Shown piece after piece: positions 6,233 through 6,688 of a stretch of 6,688 bases of DNA. The translations under genes were made by a program, and so were the position numbers. Origin of the DNA: Bacteroidota bacterium (GTDB taxonomy: Bacteria; Bacteroidota; Bacteroidia; 2-12-FULL-35-15). Each line of letters begins with the position of its first letter. Within the stretch, counting starts at the first letter, position 1. The notes beneath the pieces were generated by a model. It ran no database searches, had not been told where the DNA came from, and saw nothing but the letters and a program-made list of their open reading frames with translations. Location of the stretch: NCBI GenBank assembly GCA_021413595.1, contig JAIOQD010000141.1, positions 1-6,688 of the forward strand, written 5' to 3'.

Positions 6233-6274
6233 GATTTTATTATTCATAGATTTTATTATTCATAGATTTTATTA
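6233..6274. repeat. 16-bp tandem repeat at the end of the 75-aa gene
   Basis: The unit GATTTTATTATTCATA occurs twice exactly (6233-6248 and 6249-6264), followed by the first 10 bases of a third copy (6265-6274). The array is bordered on both sides by TTAATTGATTT. It covers the last codons and stop of the 75-aa gene. Because 16 is not a multiple of three, the number of units changes the C-terminus of the protein; see the gene entry. Confidence 0.9.
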
Positions 6275-6467
6275 ATTGATTTATGGCAGCATCTGTTTCT
6301 AAATTGATACCAAGCAGCTCCTGTAATATTTTTGAAAAATATAATGAATACACTTCATCTGTTACAATGTTTGTTTTACTAACGTTGATAAATCCAAATT
6401 TTTTAAGCTTTGAAACTCCTTGTTTTATAAGAATTTCTTTGAAATTATGTTCTGTATCTTTTTTCAT
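6240..6467 (-). CDS. Small protein of unknown function (75 aa)
   Basis: I cannot name this protein. It begins with a charged helix, has the segment KKFGFINVSKTNIVTDE (22-38) in the middle, then YSLYFSKILQELLGI (40-54) and a last helix AINQLIKSM (61-69). It looks soluble and cytoplasmic, with no cysteines and no signal peptide. The ATG at 6467 lies 1 nt after the TGA of the 65-aa gene, so the two are almost certainly co-translated. The end of the gene carries the 16-bp tandem repeat: with two units the C-terminus reads SMNNKIYE, while removal of one unit would give SMNNKIN and a stop at nearly the same protein length. A 91-bp space without a gene follows before the methyltransferase. It could be a small regulatory or binding protein; nothing in it shows which. 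Confidence 0.7.
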   Translation of the reverse strand: MKKDTEHNFKEILIKQGVSKLKKFGFINVSKTNIVTDEVYSLYFSKILQELLGINLETDAAINQLIKSMNNKIYE

Positions 6468-6468
6468 C

Positions 6469-6666
6469 TCAAGAGATTTTTTTCCACATTTTAAGTAATC
6501 CTTCTAAACTTGATGAATGTATTTTAAATCCGAAAGGGATCTCTTTTAAATCACTCCAGTAAGTAACTAATTTGGTTCCGATAGGCATTTCGTTGAGTTG
6601 TTCTCTTACATATTTTGAATAAAGAGAATACAATTGAATATCAGATTTAACAGTGTCATCAATCAT
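6469..6666 (-). CDS. Small protein of unknown function, possibly 5' partial (65 aa or longer)
   Basis: The frame has an ATG at 6666-6664 but stays open upstream to the window edge (at least seven more codons, ENIDSTA), so the true start may lie outside. The visible product has an acidic N-terminus, a helix QLYSLYSKYVREQLNEM (11-27), a turn MPIGTKLVTYWSDL (27-40), an aromatic patch around W37, F45 and F47, and a basic end LLKMWKKIS. I recognise no family. It shares a short YSLYxSK-like element with the 75-aa protein that follows after 1 nt; this may be coincidence. It is the most upstream gene visible in the - strand group, so the group's promoter is either beyond the edge or in the space at 6149-6239. 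Confidence 0.65.
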   Translation of the reverse strand: MIDDTVKSDIQLYSLYSKYVREQLNEMPIGTKLVTYWSDLKEIPFGFKIHSSSLEGLLKMWKKIS

Positions 6667-6688
6667 TGCAGTACTATCTATATTTTCA

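Noticed and set aside
6233..6274. CRISPR-like array
   Set aside because: The units are directly adjacent with no spacers and number only two and a half; this is a simple tandem duplication.
6283..6498. 71-codon open frame on the + strand
   Set aside because: It is antisense to the 75-aa gene, which has better spacing and operon context.

Overview
The window reads as chromosomal DNA from a member of the Bacteroidota. The strongest marker is the DUF5103 gene at 126-1490, the 'plug' protein of the type IX secretion system, a machine restricted to this phylum. AT-rich base use, a leader ending in FAQ, and starts without a Shine-Dalgarno sequence agree with this. No ribosomal marker is present, so a finer placement is not supported.

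Layout. On the + strand, the 3' end of an unidentified gene (1-123) runs with a 2-nt gap into the T9SS plug gene (126-1490). An intergenic stretch (1491-1735) follows. It holds a terminator-like hairpin, a possible 51-residue gene on the - strand (1479-1634), a candidate Bacteroidota-type promoter and a perfect 13-bp dyad just before apaG (1736-2131). The space 2132-2237 is a convergent junction that carries two GC-rich hairpin elements in opposite orientation.

Everything from 2238 to the right edge is on the - strand, closely packed, and looks like one or two operons. In transcription order: a 65-residue protein that may begin outside the window, a 75-residue protein 1 nt after it, a 97-bp space, a spermidine-synthase-like SAM-dependent methyltransferase (254 aa), two small helical proteins of 88 and 87 aa that align without gaps and look like a tandem duplication, a SulP/SLC26 anion transporter with a STAS domain, a DUF983 zinc-ribbon membrane protein overlapping it, and a PyrR-type phosphoribosyltransferase.

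How the genes may work together. The plug protein belongs to T9SS, and ApaG is a conserved housekeeping protein. The - strand group is the less ordinary part: four unrecognised small proteins and a divergent methyltransferase precede an anion transporter with very short spacers. The 88-aa, 87-aa and SulP genes share one reading frame, separated by single TAA codons, so co-expression is likely. A joint function is only inference. No mobile element, tRNA, rRNA or CRISPR array was seen. I do not see a clearly new defence or secretion system; the tandem small-protein/SulP arrangement and the hidden small gene at 1479-1634 are the best leads.
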